Below are positions 43,063-51,271 of a stretch of 51,373 nt of DNA, piece after piece. The stretch covers positions 1 to 51,373 of the forward strand of contig JAUXAX010000012.1 of assembly GCA_030619685.1 (NCBI GenBank), written 5' to 3'. Positions within the stretch are counted from its first letter, which is position 1, and each line of letters begins with the position of its first letter. Source of the stretch: Dehalococcoidia bacterium. GTDB lineage: Bacteria > Chloroflexota > Dehalococcoidia > SZUA-161. Both the position numbers and the translations under genes were made by a program. A model generated the notes under the pieces. It saw only the letters and a list, made by a program, of their open reading frames with translations. It did not search any database and was not told where the DNA came from.

Positions 43063-43335
43063 TCATCCCCCGCCAATGGCAAGGAAGATGAAGACCTCAT
43101 CCCCGTCGTTCAGCGGGTTAGTCAACTCATTGGCGTGAATCCTTTGCCCATTGACAAAGAATAAAACCTGAGGTCGCAACTCGCCCTGCTTGTCATATAG
43201 CCATCGCCTCATCTTCGGAAATTGAAGCACCAGGTTATGAACGCACTCTATGGGGCTGTGTCCCGTTGCGTCCAATAGTTCTTGCCGATTGGCGTATTTC
43301 CTCAGTAGCGGAGGGATCCTCACCTTGACACTCAT
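43063..43335 (-). CDS. MoaD/ThiS-like sulfur-carrier protein
   Basis: 90 residues of beta-grasp type, starting MSVKVRIPPLLRKY and ending LNDGDEVFIFLAIGGG; the terminal glycines are those that get adenylated and thiocarboxylated. FVNGQRIHANEL and DGDEV are the usual MoaD features. Downstream of an aldehyde:ferredoxin oxidoreductase it most likely supplies sulfur for the tungsto/molybdopterin dithiolene; thiamin synthesis is unlikely in this context. It has its own promoter candidate (43387-43415) and a weak ribosome site CGGAG. Residues 42-48 (RRWLYDK) are an insertion relative to short MoaD proteins. Confidence 0.82.
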   Translation of the reverse strand: MSVKVRIPPLLRKYANRQELLDATGHSPIECVHNLVLQFPKMRRWLYDKQGELRPQVLFFVNGQRIHANELTNPLNDGDEVFIFLAIGGG

Positions 43336-43358
43336 CTATCATCTCCGACACGTAGACT

Positions 43359-43370
43359 AGCAGTACTGCT
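43359..43370. promoter_or_regulatory. 12-base perfect palindrome (operator candidate)
   Basis: AGCAGTACTGCT lies about ten bases downstream of the expected start of transcription from 43387-43415 and 24 bases before the MoaD-like start codon. The position suits repression of the sulfur-carrier gene, but a lone 12-mer could be chance. Confidence 0.35.
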
Positions 43371-43386
43371 TACACTCCTCAAATAA

Positions 43387-43415
43387 ATTTTATAACTTCG
43401 GCAGCCTGGATGCAA
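43387..43415 (-). promoter_or_regulatory. candidate promoter of the MoaD-like gene
   Basis: On the minus strand TTGCAT (43410-43415) and TAAAAT (43387-43392) are separated by 17 bases. It lies in the spacer between the aldehyde:ferredoxin oxidoreductase stop (43539) and the MoaD-like start (43335). Confidence 0.35.
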
Positions 43416-43538
43416 CTGATAAGCACAGGCGTGGCTCTGACACCGCGTCTCGCCCGGAATTATGGTGGCAGCCCTTCCTCAAAACCACGAACCGCGCTGT
43501 GAAAGAGGGGAAGGTCCCTTCGAACAGCATCAGGGGCC

Positions 43539-45392
43539 TCAATAAAGCTTGGCAGCGAGATCAGATAGCCCCAAGCTATTCAGCTTCTCTTTCAATGGGC
43601 GACCGTTAGCATCGAGACCCCTCACCTCATAGTACTCCTTCAGCATCAGCTCCATATTGGGCACGGAGCCCGCGGCAGGACCATCTTTGAGCGGGGTCAT
43701 GATCTGCTTCGGCATTCGATCGTCTGCTGCTGTAACGCCCATGAGGTTGTTCAGACCCCTTATGAGCATCCAGTTGCGCTCGCCGCACTCCATGATTTCC
43801 TTAACGTCATAGTCAAAGCCTGTGGTAGCCCTTAGCGCCCCGACGATATCCTCTACGCTCAGGGAAATCATGGCAAATTGGCACAGTGTCGCACAATTGG
43901 TTAGGTTGGCCACGCCTTCACACATCTCAGCCAGCTTGCCCTTGCCCTCGTCTGCCTGCATATCGTAGCCCCCGGTCAGTCCGATTTCGGGGTAGGTAAT
44001 CCAACCCATCTCGATATACAGCATCATGTTCTGAACATGACAGGCGCCACGGTTGGAAATAGTAAAGGCCAGTCCCAGGCCATGCAGTGCTCGAGGGTCT
44101 CCCAGAGGAAGCTCAAGACCTTTGATCTCTACCGCATAATCCTTGGCGTTCTTGCCGATTTTGTCAGCAGCCCGCCTGCTGCCCTCCGCCAGAACATCCC
44201 CGAAGCCCTGGCATTTGGCGATCTTGTCCACCATCGCCAGAATGTCATCAGCATTGCCCCATCTCAACTGGCCACCGTCAAGGTCTTTGGAGGTAATAAG
44301 GCCCTTCTCAAAGCACTCCATAGCGAAGGCAATGGTGGCACCGCAGCTAATGCTGTCAAGGCCATACTTGTTGACAGTCTCATTTAGCTTGCAGAGGGAC
44401 GCCAGGTTGTCGTTCATGAGCAGGCTTCCGAAGGCTTGAGCCGTTTCATACTGTGGGCCGGCTCCCTCATCCATTTTATAGGGACCTTCTTTGACCTTGA
44501 CCGTTCTCTTGCAGCTAATGGGACAGGTGAAACAGGAGTGGGTCTTGGTTAGGTATTGTTCGGTCAGCGCGGTTCCCCCCACCTTGTCGGCCATGGCGAC
44601 GTTGTCCCCCACGGTGAAGTTCTTGCCTGGCAGGCCGCCGGTCTGGGCGTGCGTCTCGGCACCATAGTTGGTGCCGGTGGCCTTAAGGTACAGAGTGACC
44701 TCGCTTTCCTTAAGCTTGTTCGCCACGGTCTTGCGTACTTGGGCATACTCCTCCGGCAAAGCCGGTTCAACTTTGCCTGTGCCCCGGACCGCGATGGCCT
44801 TCAGCTTCTTGGAACCCATCACTGCTCCACCACCGCAGCGACTGATGGAGCCCCACTTGCCGTTCATTATGTTGGCGAACTTCACTAGGTTCTCCCCTGC
44901 GAGACCAATCGCCAGCACGTCTACTTTCGCACCGTGTCTTTCTTTGAGGACATCGGTAGTATCATAGGTGTCCTTGCCCCAGAGGTCGGCAGCATCCTTG
45001 ATCTCCACCTTGTCGTTCTCAATCACCAGGTAGACAGGCTTGCTTGAGGCACCTGATATCGCGATTCCGTCGTAGCCAGCCGCCTTTAGCTCCGCAGCAA
45101 AATTGCCTCCACTACAGGCTTGCCCCCAGATGTTGGTCAAGGGTGATTTGAAGCACGCTACAATGCGTGACGATGTGGGGAAGTTCGTCCCCCCTAAGGG
45201 ACCCGCCATCAGAAAAAGAACGTTCTTCCCACTCAGGGGATCAGCGTCTGGGGGAATGCGGTCGAGAAACAGCTTGGCCCCCAATCCGCTGCCCCCGATG
45301 AATTTCCGCTGCACGTCGTCTTCTATCTTGGTGGTTCCGACGGTGCCGGTGCTTAGATTGACATCCAAGATTTTCCCTCTGTTAGTTCCCAT
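43539..45392 (-). CDS. aldehyde:ferredoxin oxidoreductase (tungsten type)
   Basis: 617 residues, the family's normal length. It has an N-terminal beta domain (ILDVNLSTG), the pterin-binding SRCGGGAVMGSKKLKAIAVRG, and FeS ligands Cys287, Cys290 and Cys294 (SCFTCPISC) with a fourth likely in NLTNCATLCQF. It oxidises aldehydes to acids with two ferredoxins, or the reverse with low-potential electrons, in the cytoplasm of anaerobes. GGGAGGT precedes ATG. A weak promoter with an inverted repeat is at 45472-45515. In this cluster it may convert an aldehyde from the alcohol dehydrogenase into the acid used by the CoA-transferases (inference). Confidence 0.9.
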   Translation of the reverse strand: MGTNRGKILDVNLSTGTVGTTKIEDDVQRKFIGGSGLGAKLFLDRIPPDADPLSGKNVLFLMAGPLGGTNFPTSSRIVACFKSPLTNIWGQACSGGNFAAELKAAGYDGIAISGASSKPVYLVIENDKVEIKDAADLWGKDTYDTTDVLKERHGAKVDVLAIGLAGENLVKFANIMNGKWGSISRCGGGAVMGSKKLKAIAVRGTGKVEPALPEEYAQVRKTVANKLKESEVTLYLKATGTNYGAETHAQTGGLPGKNFTVGDNVAMADKVGGTALTEQYLTKTHSCFTCPISCKRTVKVKEGPYKMDEGAGPQYETAQAFGSLLMNDNLASLCKLNETVNKYGLDSISCGATIAFAMECFEKGLITSKDLDGGQLRWGNADDILAMVDKIAKCQGFGDVLAEGSRRAADKIGKNAKDYAVEIKGLELPLGDPRALHGLGLAFTISNRGACHVQNMMLYIEMGWITYPEIGLTGGYDMQADEGKGKLAEMCEGVANLTNCATLCQFAMISLSVEDIVGALRATTGFDYDVKEIMECGERNWMLIRGLNNLMGVTAADDRMPKQIMTPLKDGPAAGSVPNMELMLKEYYEVRGLDANGRPLKEKLNSLGLSDLAAKLY

Positions 45393-45471
45393 TCTTACCT
45401 CCCTGTGTCATAGTAACAACCGCATGGAGTAGGGCTTTGGATTCTGAAGTAGGCATTGTTACCCCGGCGAC

Positions 45472-45515
45472 AATGTATCACTTTTGCAGACGGCATGCAA
45501 CCTGAATCGTCTGCA
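45472..45515 (-). promoter_or_regulatory. candidate promoter with flanking inverted repeat
   Basis: On the minus strand TTGCAT (45495-45500) and TACATT (45472-45477) are 17 bases apart. An 8-base inverted repeat TGCAGACG (45485-45492) and CGTCTGCA (45508-45515) brackets the -35 element, as an operator would. It would serve the oxidoreductase gene starting at 45392. The boxes are only moderate matches. Confidence 0.3.
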
Positions 45516-45533
45516 TACTATGGACAGAGAAAT

Positions 45534-47180
45534 CTACTCTAGATACGTCTTAATGTACTTCTCCATCTCGGGTGTTGGCTTCCACCACTTAGTAATACCC
45601 AGGTCTTCAGCCACCTTGGTGGCACCGAGATAGCCAGGCCCCCCGAGCACCAGCCCTCCCGGATAGTTGGATGCGCCACACGTATAAAGGCCCTCGATGG
45701 GCGTCTTCGTTTCGGAGCAATCTTGGTTGGGGCGGAAACAACCCAATTGTATAGGCCTGTAGTCACCATGCTTAATCGCGCCGCGGCGCATGTTTGGAAA
45801 ACGGATCTCGATGCCTTCAGGCGTCTCATGGCTGGTGGCGATTATGTTCTCCTTTGTCATGTTTGGAGCCGCCTTATGCCATTTCGCCAGTATCGCCTCC
45901 TCTAGCTCTGGGCCGCGCTTCTCCCAGCCGCCCTCAATTTCGTAGGGAGCATGCATCTGAAAGAAGGAGACATGCCCGCCCCACGGAGAGTGGACAAGAT
46001 GGGGATCGAAGAAGCTCTCGCAGGTGGCGTGCCCACCGAAGTTATCATCGATCTTGCCGGCCACCACGTTATCCCAATGGTCCAGAAGCTGATCCATGCT
46101 CTCAACGCCGAGGATGACCATGAAGGCATCATTGATCCAGGGGTCGTCACAGGCATAGCGCGGGGGCTCATGAGAGGCCACATGCAGGGTGTAGTAACTC
46201 CACTTATCATACTTCCACCCTTCGACCAACTCCTTCAGATCCGCCGGCAGATTCTCAGATCCAACAAGGTCAAAGAATGTCGTCTGGGGGTCCAGAGTGG
46301 ACATAACCACCTTGCTGCGCAGCGTACGGCCCTCGGCAATCTCAACGCCCGCGGCACGGCCGTTCTGCATGATGATCTTCGTTACCTCGGCTGCATCCAG
46401 GATTGTTCCTCCATTGGTAACGATCTCCCTTGCCAGCGCACCGGCAAACTTGTGTGACCCCCCGTTACAGTAACACTTGTTCATCGCCCGGTCCAGATAG
46501 AGGGGGACAAACATTCCTATCCCGGTCTCCCTGGGGTCGAGCCCCCACATGCAGCAGGTATATAGCATGAGAGTGCGTACGCGGTCGTTCTCAAAGGTAT
46601 CGGTGATTATGTCCAGAGGGCTGCGCTCAACAAGCTCCAGCATCTCGTTGCCGACTTTGGTGCGCTGCATAGCTATGCTAATATCCAGAGGAGACAAGGG
46701 AGGTACAAAGGTGGCCGGACCTATAATATCGGTGACGATCCGCCGCCAGCCCCTCATCACCTTGCCAAAGGCCACGGCGTCCTTGAACGAGAACTTGCTG
46801 ATGGAATCCTTCGTGTCCTCTGCCATGCGTGTCAGGAGCAGTGACTTGCCGTCCTCGAACACCATGCCTGCCTGAGCATTGGGCTTAGTCCACATCAGAG
46901 CATGGCGGTCCATGTCGAAGTCTCTGAGCACAGGCATGAGGTCAACCAGCAAATGGTACACCGCGTGCATGTTGGAGTAGTAGCCGGGGAACATGATCTC
47001 CTCAGTGGCCAGCCCCCCGCCAATCTCATAGCGGCGCTCTACCACAGCAACCTTCAACCCGGCCTTGGACAAATAGGCTCCCGCAATCAGGCCGTTGGGG
47101 CCGCCGCCTATGATAACTACATCCCAATCGCTTTCATCGGGGAACTCATCGAATATCTTGCCAATCAATGGATTGGGCAT
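45534..47180 (-). CDS. FAD-dependent oxidoreductase, CrtI/retinol-saturase-like (type II)
   Basis: 548 residues from the ATG after GAAGGAGG. It has the leader FDEFPDESDWD, VVIIGGGPNG, VERRYEIGGGLATEE and C-terminal YTCGASNYPGGLVLGGPGY. The third type II protein, 17 bases after the type I gene at 47198. Its middle has MWGLDPRETGIGMFVPLYLDR as in the other two. It lies upstream of the aldehyde:ferredoxin oxidoreductase gene in the same direction. Confidence 0.86.
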   Translation of the reverse strand: MPNPLIGKIFDEFPDESDWDVVIIGGGPNGLIAGAYLSKAGLKVAVVERRYEIGGGLATEEIMFPGYYSNMHAVYHLLVDLMPVLRDFDMDRHALMWTKPNAQAGMVFEDGKSLLLTRMAEDTKDSISKFSFKDAVAFGKVMRGWRRIVTDIIGPATFVPPLSPLDISIAMQRTKVGNEMLELVERSPLDIITDTFENDRVRTLMLYTCCMWGLDPRETGIGMFVPLYLDRAMNKCYCNGGSHKFAGALAREIVTNGGTILDAAEVTKIIMQNGRAAGVEIAEGRTLRSKVVMSTLDPQTTFFDLVGSENLPADLKELVEGWKYDKWSYYTLHVASHEPPRYACDDPWINDAFMVILGVESMDQLLDHWDNVVAGKIDDNFGGHATCESFFDPHLVHSPWGGHVSFFQMHAPYEIEGGWEKRGPELEEAILAKWHKAAPNMTKENIIATSHETPEGIEIRFPNMRRGAIKHGDYRPIQLGCFRPNQDCSETKTPIEGLYTCGASNYPGGLVLGGPGYLGATKVAEDLGITKWWKPTPEMEKYIKTYLE

Positions 47181-47197
47181 GGTACTTATCCTCCTTC

Positions 47198-48901
47198 TCA
47201 GCGTGCTATCGCAGGTATCTTGTCCTTTTGTGGTATATACCACGGTGACGGGTACCACCAGTCGCCGGGCTCAACGAGGCCATCCTCAATCAAGATATGC
47301 ATCAAGTTGTAGGGGATGGCCATCAGCGCCAGACCTCCAGGGTGACAGGCGGTCTGGTTGCAAAGGTAAAGCCCTTCGATAGGTGTGCGGTAGCGAGCCA
47401 GTTCGGGTATGGGACGGTTTTCGCCCCACTGGTCGCCGCAGTGGCGGGTACCGCACCACGTGCCGCCAATGAGACCGGTGTTGCGAAACTCGGACTCATA
47501 TGGGGTGTTTGCCCAGTGGTAGACGACGTTGTCATCATCGAGACCCTCGATTACCTGACTGAAGGCCTTGCGCATGTAAGCGTTTGTCTCTTCCTTGACC
47601 TTGTCTATGGCATCTGGACTTACAGCGTGATACTCCGGCGGAGGAACCAAGACGTAGAAAGGAGATAACAGGTGGCGGCCGGGAATCGTGCACTGTGGGT
47701 CCGTGGCAGCAAACCGCCGGATTGGGGTCGAGATCCACAGCAATCTTTCGGGTGGCACGGTGGGGTTGCCTCTCCGGCCATCCACATCCGCTGCGTGCTC
47801 ATAGTAGATCTCCCGTGAGTCGCACGGGTACGGGCCAATCCCAGGATCGTCTCCCATAGCTGGGTTGGTGAACTCAGGACGGCAACGAAGCTGCTCACGG
47901 GTGAGGATGTGGGACACCCAGATGCTCCCTCCCTTGAGGCTGATGTCCTCCACTTTTCTCCTGAAGCTGGAGCCCAGATGTTGTGGGCCGATGAGTTTCT
48001 GGAAAGTCTGCTTTACATCGACGTCACTGACCACCGCTTTGTTCGCCCAGATCTTCTTCTCGTCGGTGGTGGCGGTCTCTCTCAACCGCACGCCGACTGC
48101 CCGCCCATCGTCGACGATGATCTCGTCCACGGGACAGCAGGTGCGCACCACGGTGCCGTGGGCTATGGCGCAGCGTATCATGGAGTGGAAATAGCCGTGC
48201 ATGCCCCCGCGAGGACCACTGATTCCGCTGTACATCGTGAGAGTTATGTCACAGCCCAGAGCGGGGATGGCCACGCCCTCCCAGTGACCGGCAGCCCCTG
48301 AGTACCAGGCTACCACGGCTTGCATTACCTTGAAGGGCTCGCTCTCCAGATACTCGTCCATGAGGTCAAACAGTGTCATATCGAGCAATTCCTCAGTCCA
48401 GACATCGGGCTGGTGCTGCTTATAGACCTGCATATAGGGGATATTCTCGGCTGTTACCTCCACCTCAGGGGGGTGAGGGGGGCACCAGAAGATGGAGCGC
48501 AGCAGCTCTTTGATAAACGGGGGACTGGTGAGCATGCCGCTTATCTTGGCCCAGCCCATCGCGTCCTTGTCGGTGATTGGAGACAGCCCGCCAGTGACCA
48601 TTACACCTCTAGTTTTCTGGTCCTCGAGCCTCTCTGACATGGGACTCCAGTCCATGCGGAAGCCGTACTTGTGCAGCTCCAGCTGCTCGAATCCCGGGGC
48701 TGGGCCCGCGTACATGTACATGGCGTGGGGGGTGATGCGTACCCCGGGTATTGGCTCTGTGTTTTCACACGCCCCACCAGCCTCGGGCCTCTCCTCAAGC
48801 ACGCAGACGCTGGCTCCGCACCTGGCCAGATACGCTGCGAGCGCTACACCATTAGGCCCACCACCCACAATTACAAAATCATACCTTTCTTCCTTGCTCA
48901 T
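47198..48901 (-). CDS. FAD-dependent oxidoreductase, CrtI/retinol-saturase-like (type I)
   Basis: 567 residues from the ATG after GGGAGGTGG. It has FVIVGGGPNGVALAAYLARCG, CVLEERPEAGGACENTEP and C-terminal CNQTACHPGGLALMAIPYN, then PGDWWYPSPWYIPQ. First gene of the third type I/type II pair. A 29-base imperfect palindrome sits directly upstream of its ribosome site (48917-48945). Compared with the proteins at 868 and 41027 the acidic stretch is EAGG instead of ECGG. Confidence 0.86.
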   Translation of the reverse strand: MSKEERYDFVIVGGGPNGVALAAYLARCGASVCVLEERPEAGGACENTEPIPGVRITPHAMYMYAGPAPGFEQLELHKYGFRMDWSPMSERLEDQKTRGVMVTGGLSPITDKDAMGWAKISGMLTSPPFIKELLRSIFWCPPHPPEVEVTAENIPYMQVYKQHQPDVWTEELLDMTLFDLMDEYLESEPFKVMQAVVAWYSGAAGHWEGVAIPALGCDITLTMYSGISGPRGGMHGYFHSMIRCAIAHGTVVRTCCPVDEIIVDDGRAVGVRLRETATTDEKKIWANKAVVSDVDVKQTFQKLIGPQHLGSSFRRKVEDISLKGGSIWVSHILTREQLRCRPEFTNPAMGDDPGIGPYPCDSREIYYEHAADVDGRRGNPTVPPERLLWISTPIRRFAATDPQCTIPGRHLLSPFYVLVPPPEYHAVSPDAIDKVKEETNAYMRKAFSQVIEGLDDDNVVYHWANTPYESEFRNTGLIGGTWCGTRHCGDQWGENRPIPELARYRTPIEGLYLCNQTACHPGGLALMAIPYNLMHILIEDGLVEPGDWWYPSPWYIPQKDKIPAIAR

Positions 48902-48916
48902 CTCCACCTCCCGTGA

Positions 48917-48945
48917 ATGCACTGTGCTTGCTAAGCACCATGCAT
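48917..48945. promoter_or_regulatory. 29-base imperfect palindrome upstream of a FAD gene
   Basis: ATGCACTGTGCTT and AAGCACCATGCAT are inverted around GCT, with 11 of 13 pairs. In the minus-strand mRNA it would form a hairpin ending five bases before the ribosome site of the gene at 48901. An AT-rich TATAAA (48952-48957) lies just upstream. It could be an operator or a leader hairpin. Confidence 0.4.
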
Positions 48946-49037
48946 CCGATATTTATATTGTTGCCTATTTGAGGGCTTTTGACCAACCTCCAATTGGCTC
49001 CGCTCACCACCCTGCCTAGTCGGTTTGGGTAGCCACG

Positions 49038-50060
49038 CTAGTAAGGAGCACGTTTCACATGTTCTTTAGTTCGCATGTAGGATGTGTATGTTATGTACTG
49101 TTTGCGATCTACGTACTTCTGCAGGGGAACGCCCCTCTTCCGCTTGCTCGTTATCTGGTTGCGCACAGTCAAACTCATGGCGTTGCTGGCGCCCGAGCCA
49201 TAGGAGGCGAGCAATATCGTTTCCCCCGGTTTCGCTTTGTCCAAGACGCTGGCCAGGCTGACAAAGGCGGAGCATGATCCCAGGTCGCCCAGTGTTGGCG
49301 AGATTGCCGGAGCCAACTTCTCCCGCTGTATTCCCAGTTCCTTTGCCGGCAGATTTGGAATCCTGTCATCCGGCTGTGGGAAGACCACATGGGTGAAATC
49401 TTCCCCTTTCTTGCCAAGCTTGGCCATGAGGCCCTTGCATGCCTCGACTACATGGCTCTGGTACCCGTATTCGCGGTCGAATCGGTAGTCGTTCCAGTTC
49501 GATACCCAGGAATCCCTGACCGCGCGCCATCTATCGATGAACAGGGTTGAGTAGGTGTGTAGACCCTCGAAATCGGCTATGGTTCCTGTAGTTCCGACTA
49601 CTATGGCGACGGCTCCGGCACCGAAGGTGGCATCGCCCTCGGCCCCCGGGGCGGTAGCCCTATCCTCAGCCCCGATAACGATGCCGCATTTGATCCTCTT
49701 GGCCGCGATAGCATCCAGACATCCCAGGAGTGCATTGGCAAGCGCGTTGAGGGAGCCCGAATAATCTATCATGGTTGTTTCTGGATTGAGGCCCAGTGTT
49801 TCGGCCAGAATCGGTGCTACATACTGCTCAACGTAGGGTGAAGAGGCGGTTCCCATGTGTATCGCTCCGATTTCCGCCGGATCGATGCTGGCATGGTTGA
49901 TCGCATTATCCATAGCCTCAGCAGCCATGGTGACGACATCTTCATCTGCCCCACAAACCGCTTTCTCGCCGCCGGACCAGCTTCCCCAGGCGATGGCAGG
50001 TTCCTTTTGCTCGATCCTGTAGCGAGGTATATAAACTCCGTACCCGATGATACCAGCCAC
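49038..50060 (-). CDS. HMG-CoA-synthase-like protein lacking catalytic residues
   Basis: 340 residues from a GTG after AAGGAGGG. IIGYGVYIPRYRIEQKEPAIAWG, TLGDLGSCSAFVSLASVLD and LLASYGSGASNAMS follow archaeal HMG-CoA synthase. By hand alignment the catalytic Glu is Ala72 (GTASSPY), the Cys is Leu104 (GSLNALA) and the His is Pro228 (FPQPDD). It is encoded 19 bases after a thiolase with intact residues and a DUF35 gene, the order of the archaeal thiolase/HMG-CoA-synthase/DUF35 complex. Likely a structural or channel subunit, or a new activity. Unlike the protein at 8581 it has no fused DUF35 domain. Confidence 0.75.
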   Translation of the reverse strand: MAGIIGYGVYIPRYRIEQKEPAIAWGSWSGGEKAVCGADEDVVTMAAEAMDNAINHASIDPAEIGAIHMGTASSPYVEQYVAPILAETLGLNPETTMIDYSGSLNALANALLGCLDAIAAKRIKCGIVIGAEDRATAPGAEGDATFGAGAVAIVVGTTGTIADFEGLHTYSTLFIDRWRAVRDSWVSNWNDYRFDREYGYQSHVVEACKGLMAKLGKKGEDFTHVVFPQPDDRIPNLPAKELGIQREKLAPAISPTLGDLGSCSAFVSLASVLDKAKPGETILLASYGSGASNAMSLTVRNQITSKRKRGVPLQKYVDRKQYITYTSYMRTKEHVKRAPY

Positions 50061-50079
50061 ATTACCCTCCTTAGGTTGA

Positions 50080-51270
50080 TTACATGGAGCGAGATAGAAT
50101 GTTGACCACGGAAACACCGAACGCGGGGCCACCGACGTTGTGCTGGAGCCCGATGCCCTTCTTCAGCTTCACCTGGCGTTTGTCCGCTTCCCCTCGCAAC
50201 TGGGTGACGAGTTCGAAGATCTGCCCCAGGCCGGTGGCGGCTATAGGATGGCCATGGGCCTTCAAGCCGCCGCTGGGGTTAATCGGGAGCCGGCTGTGCA
50301 TATCGAATTCGCCATCCTTGAGCATTCGGGCAGCTTCACCCCTGCGCGCGAAGCCTATGTCCTCGATATTCATCAGCTCCGTGTTGGTGAAACAATCATG
50401 GAGTTCAGCGAAGTCCACGTCCTCCGGCTTTATCCCCGCCATCTCAAAGGCACCTCTGGCAGCCCTGACGCTTGAAAGCTGTTCGACGAAGCTGTTCCTG
50501 TCCCAAAGCTGGCTGTGGTCTGTGCCGACGTTGGTGCCCAGAACGTAGACTGGGTTGTCGGTATATTTCTTGGCCAGATCGGCGCGACACACAATAGCTG
50601 CCGCAGCACCGTCGGTCTGCGGGCAGCAATCGAGCAAATGCAGCGGCCAGCAAACGATGTAGCTGCCGAGCACACGCTCTATAGTTACTTCGAATTTAAA
50701 ATGGGCGTATGGGCACACTATGCCGTTGTGGTGGTTCTTGACAGCGACCCGGGCGAAGTCCTCCATAGTATACCCCAACTCGTACATCTGTCTCGTAGCG
50801 TGCATTGCCTGAATTGCCGGCCCCCCCTGTCCCATCATCCACGCCGGATGTGAGCCTGTTTCTGCTCCACCGCCGCTGCCAGCGCCGCCCAGAGACTCTG
50901 CAGCAGTCTTGTCTCTCATCTTCTCCGCACCCAGTGCCAAAACGACATCATACAGGCCTGAGGCAACGCCGAGGCATGCGTGCCTGAAGGTATCGCCTCC
51001 TGTAGGGCAGGCGTTTTCAATCCTGGTAACTGGAATCTCACGATTGCCAATGAAGGTTGCCAGCGATTGCCCGCTCTGAGCGCCCTGCCCGATAAAACCA
51101 CCGCTCCACTGGCCAAACCAGGCCGCCTTGATCTCTTTAGGGTCGATTCCCTTATCAACGCTGTTCAGGCAGTTCAAGTACGCTTCCTGGACCATGTTTT
51201 CCAGGCTCTTGTCAAAGAGCTCCCCAAACCTGATCATCCCCACCCCGATGACTGCAACCTTGCCTCTCAT
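50080..51270 (-). CDS. thiolase (SCP-x/acetyl-CoA acetyltransferase type)
   Basis: A 396-residue thiolase with the nucleophile Cys88 (RIENACPTG), AHGHPIAATG near the C-terminus and QHNVGGPAFG at the end. GGAGGAG precedes ATG, inside the end of the upstream DUF35 gene. Intact residues suggest a true thiolase cleaving or condensing a 3-ketoacyl-CoA. It is similar in plan to the protein at 7390, and both sit with an HMG-CoA-synthase-like and a DUF35 unit. Confidence 0.86.
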   Translation of the reverse strand: MRGKVAVIGVGMIRFGELFDKSLENMVQEAYLNCLNSVDKGIDPKEIKAAWFGQWSGGFIGQGAQSGQSLATFIGNREIPVTRIENACPTGGDTFRHACLGVASGLYDVVLALGAEKMRDKTAAESLGGAGSGGGAETGSHPAWMMGQGGPAIQAMHATRQMYELGYTMEDFARVAVKNHHNGIVCPYAHFKFEVTIERVLGSYIVCWPLHLLDCCPQTDGAAAAIVCRADLAKKYTDNPVYVLGTNVGTDHSQLWDRNSFVEQLSSVRAARGAFEMAGIKPEDVDFAELHDCFTNTELMNIEDIGFARRGEAARMLKDGEFDMHSRLPINPSGGLKAHGHPIAATGLGQIFELVTQLRGEADKRQVKLKKGIGLQHNVGGPAFGVSVVNILSRSM

Positions 51271-51271
51271 C

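Noticed and set aside
42801..43100. 99-codon minus-strand frame after the MoaD-like gene
   Set aside because: It overlaps the MoaD-like gene end, has no SD sequence, and its composition looks random.
868..48901. Carotenoid biosynthesis (true phytoene desaturase)
   Set aside because: No phytoene synthase, cyclase or prenyl synthase nearby; the proteins are surrounded by CoA catabolism genes.
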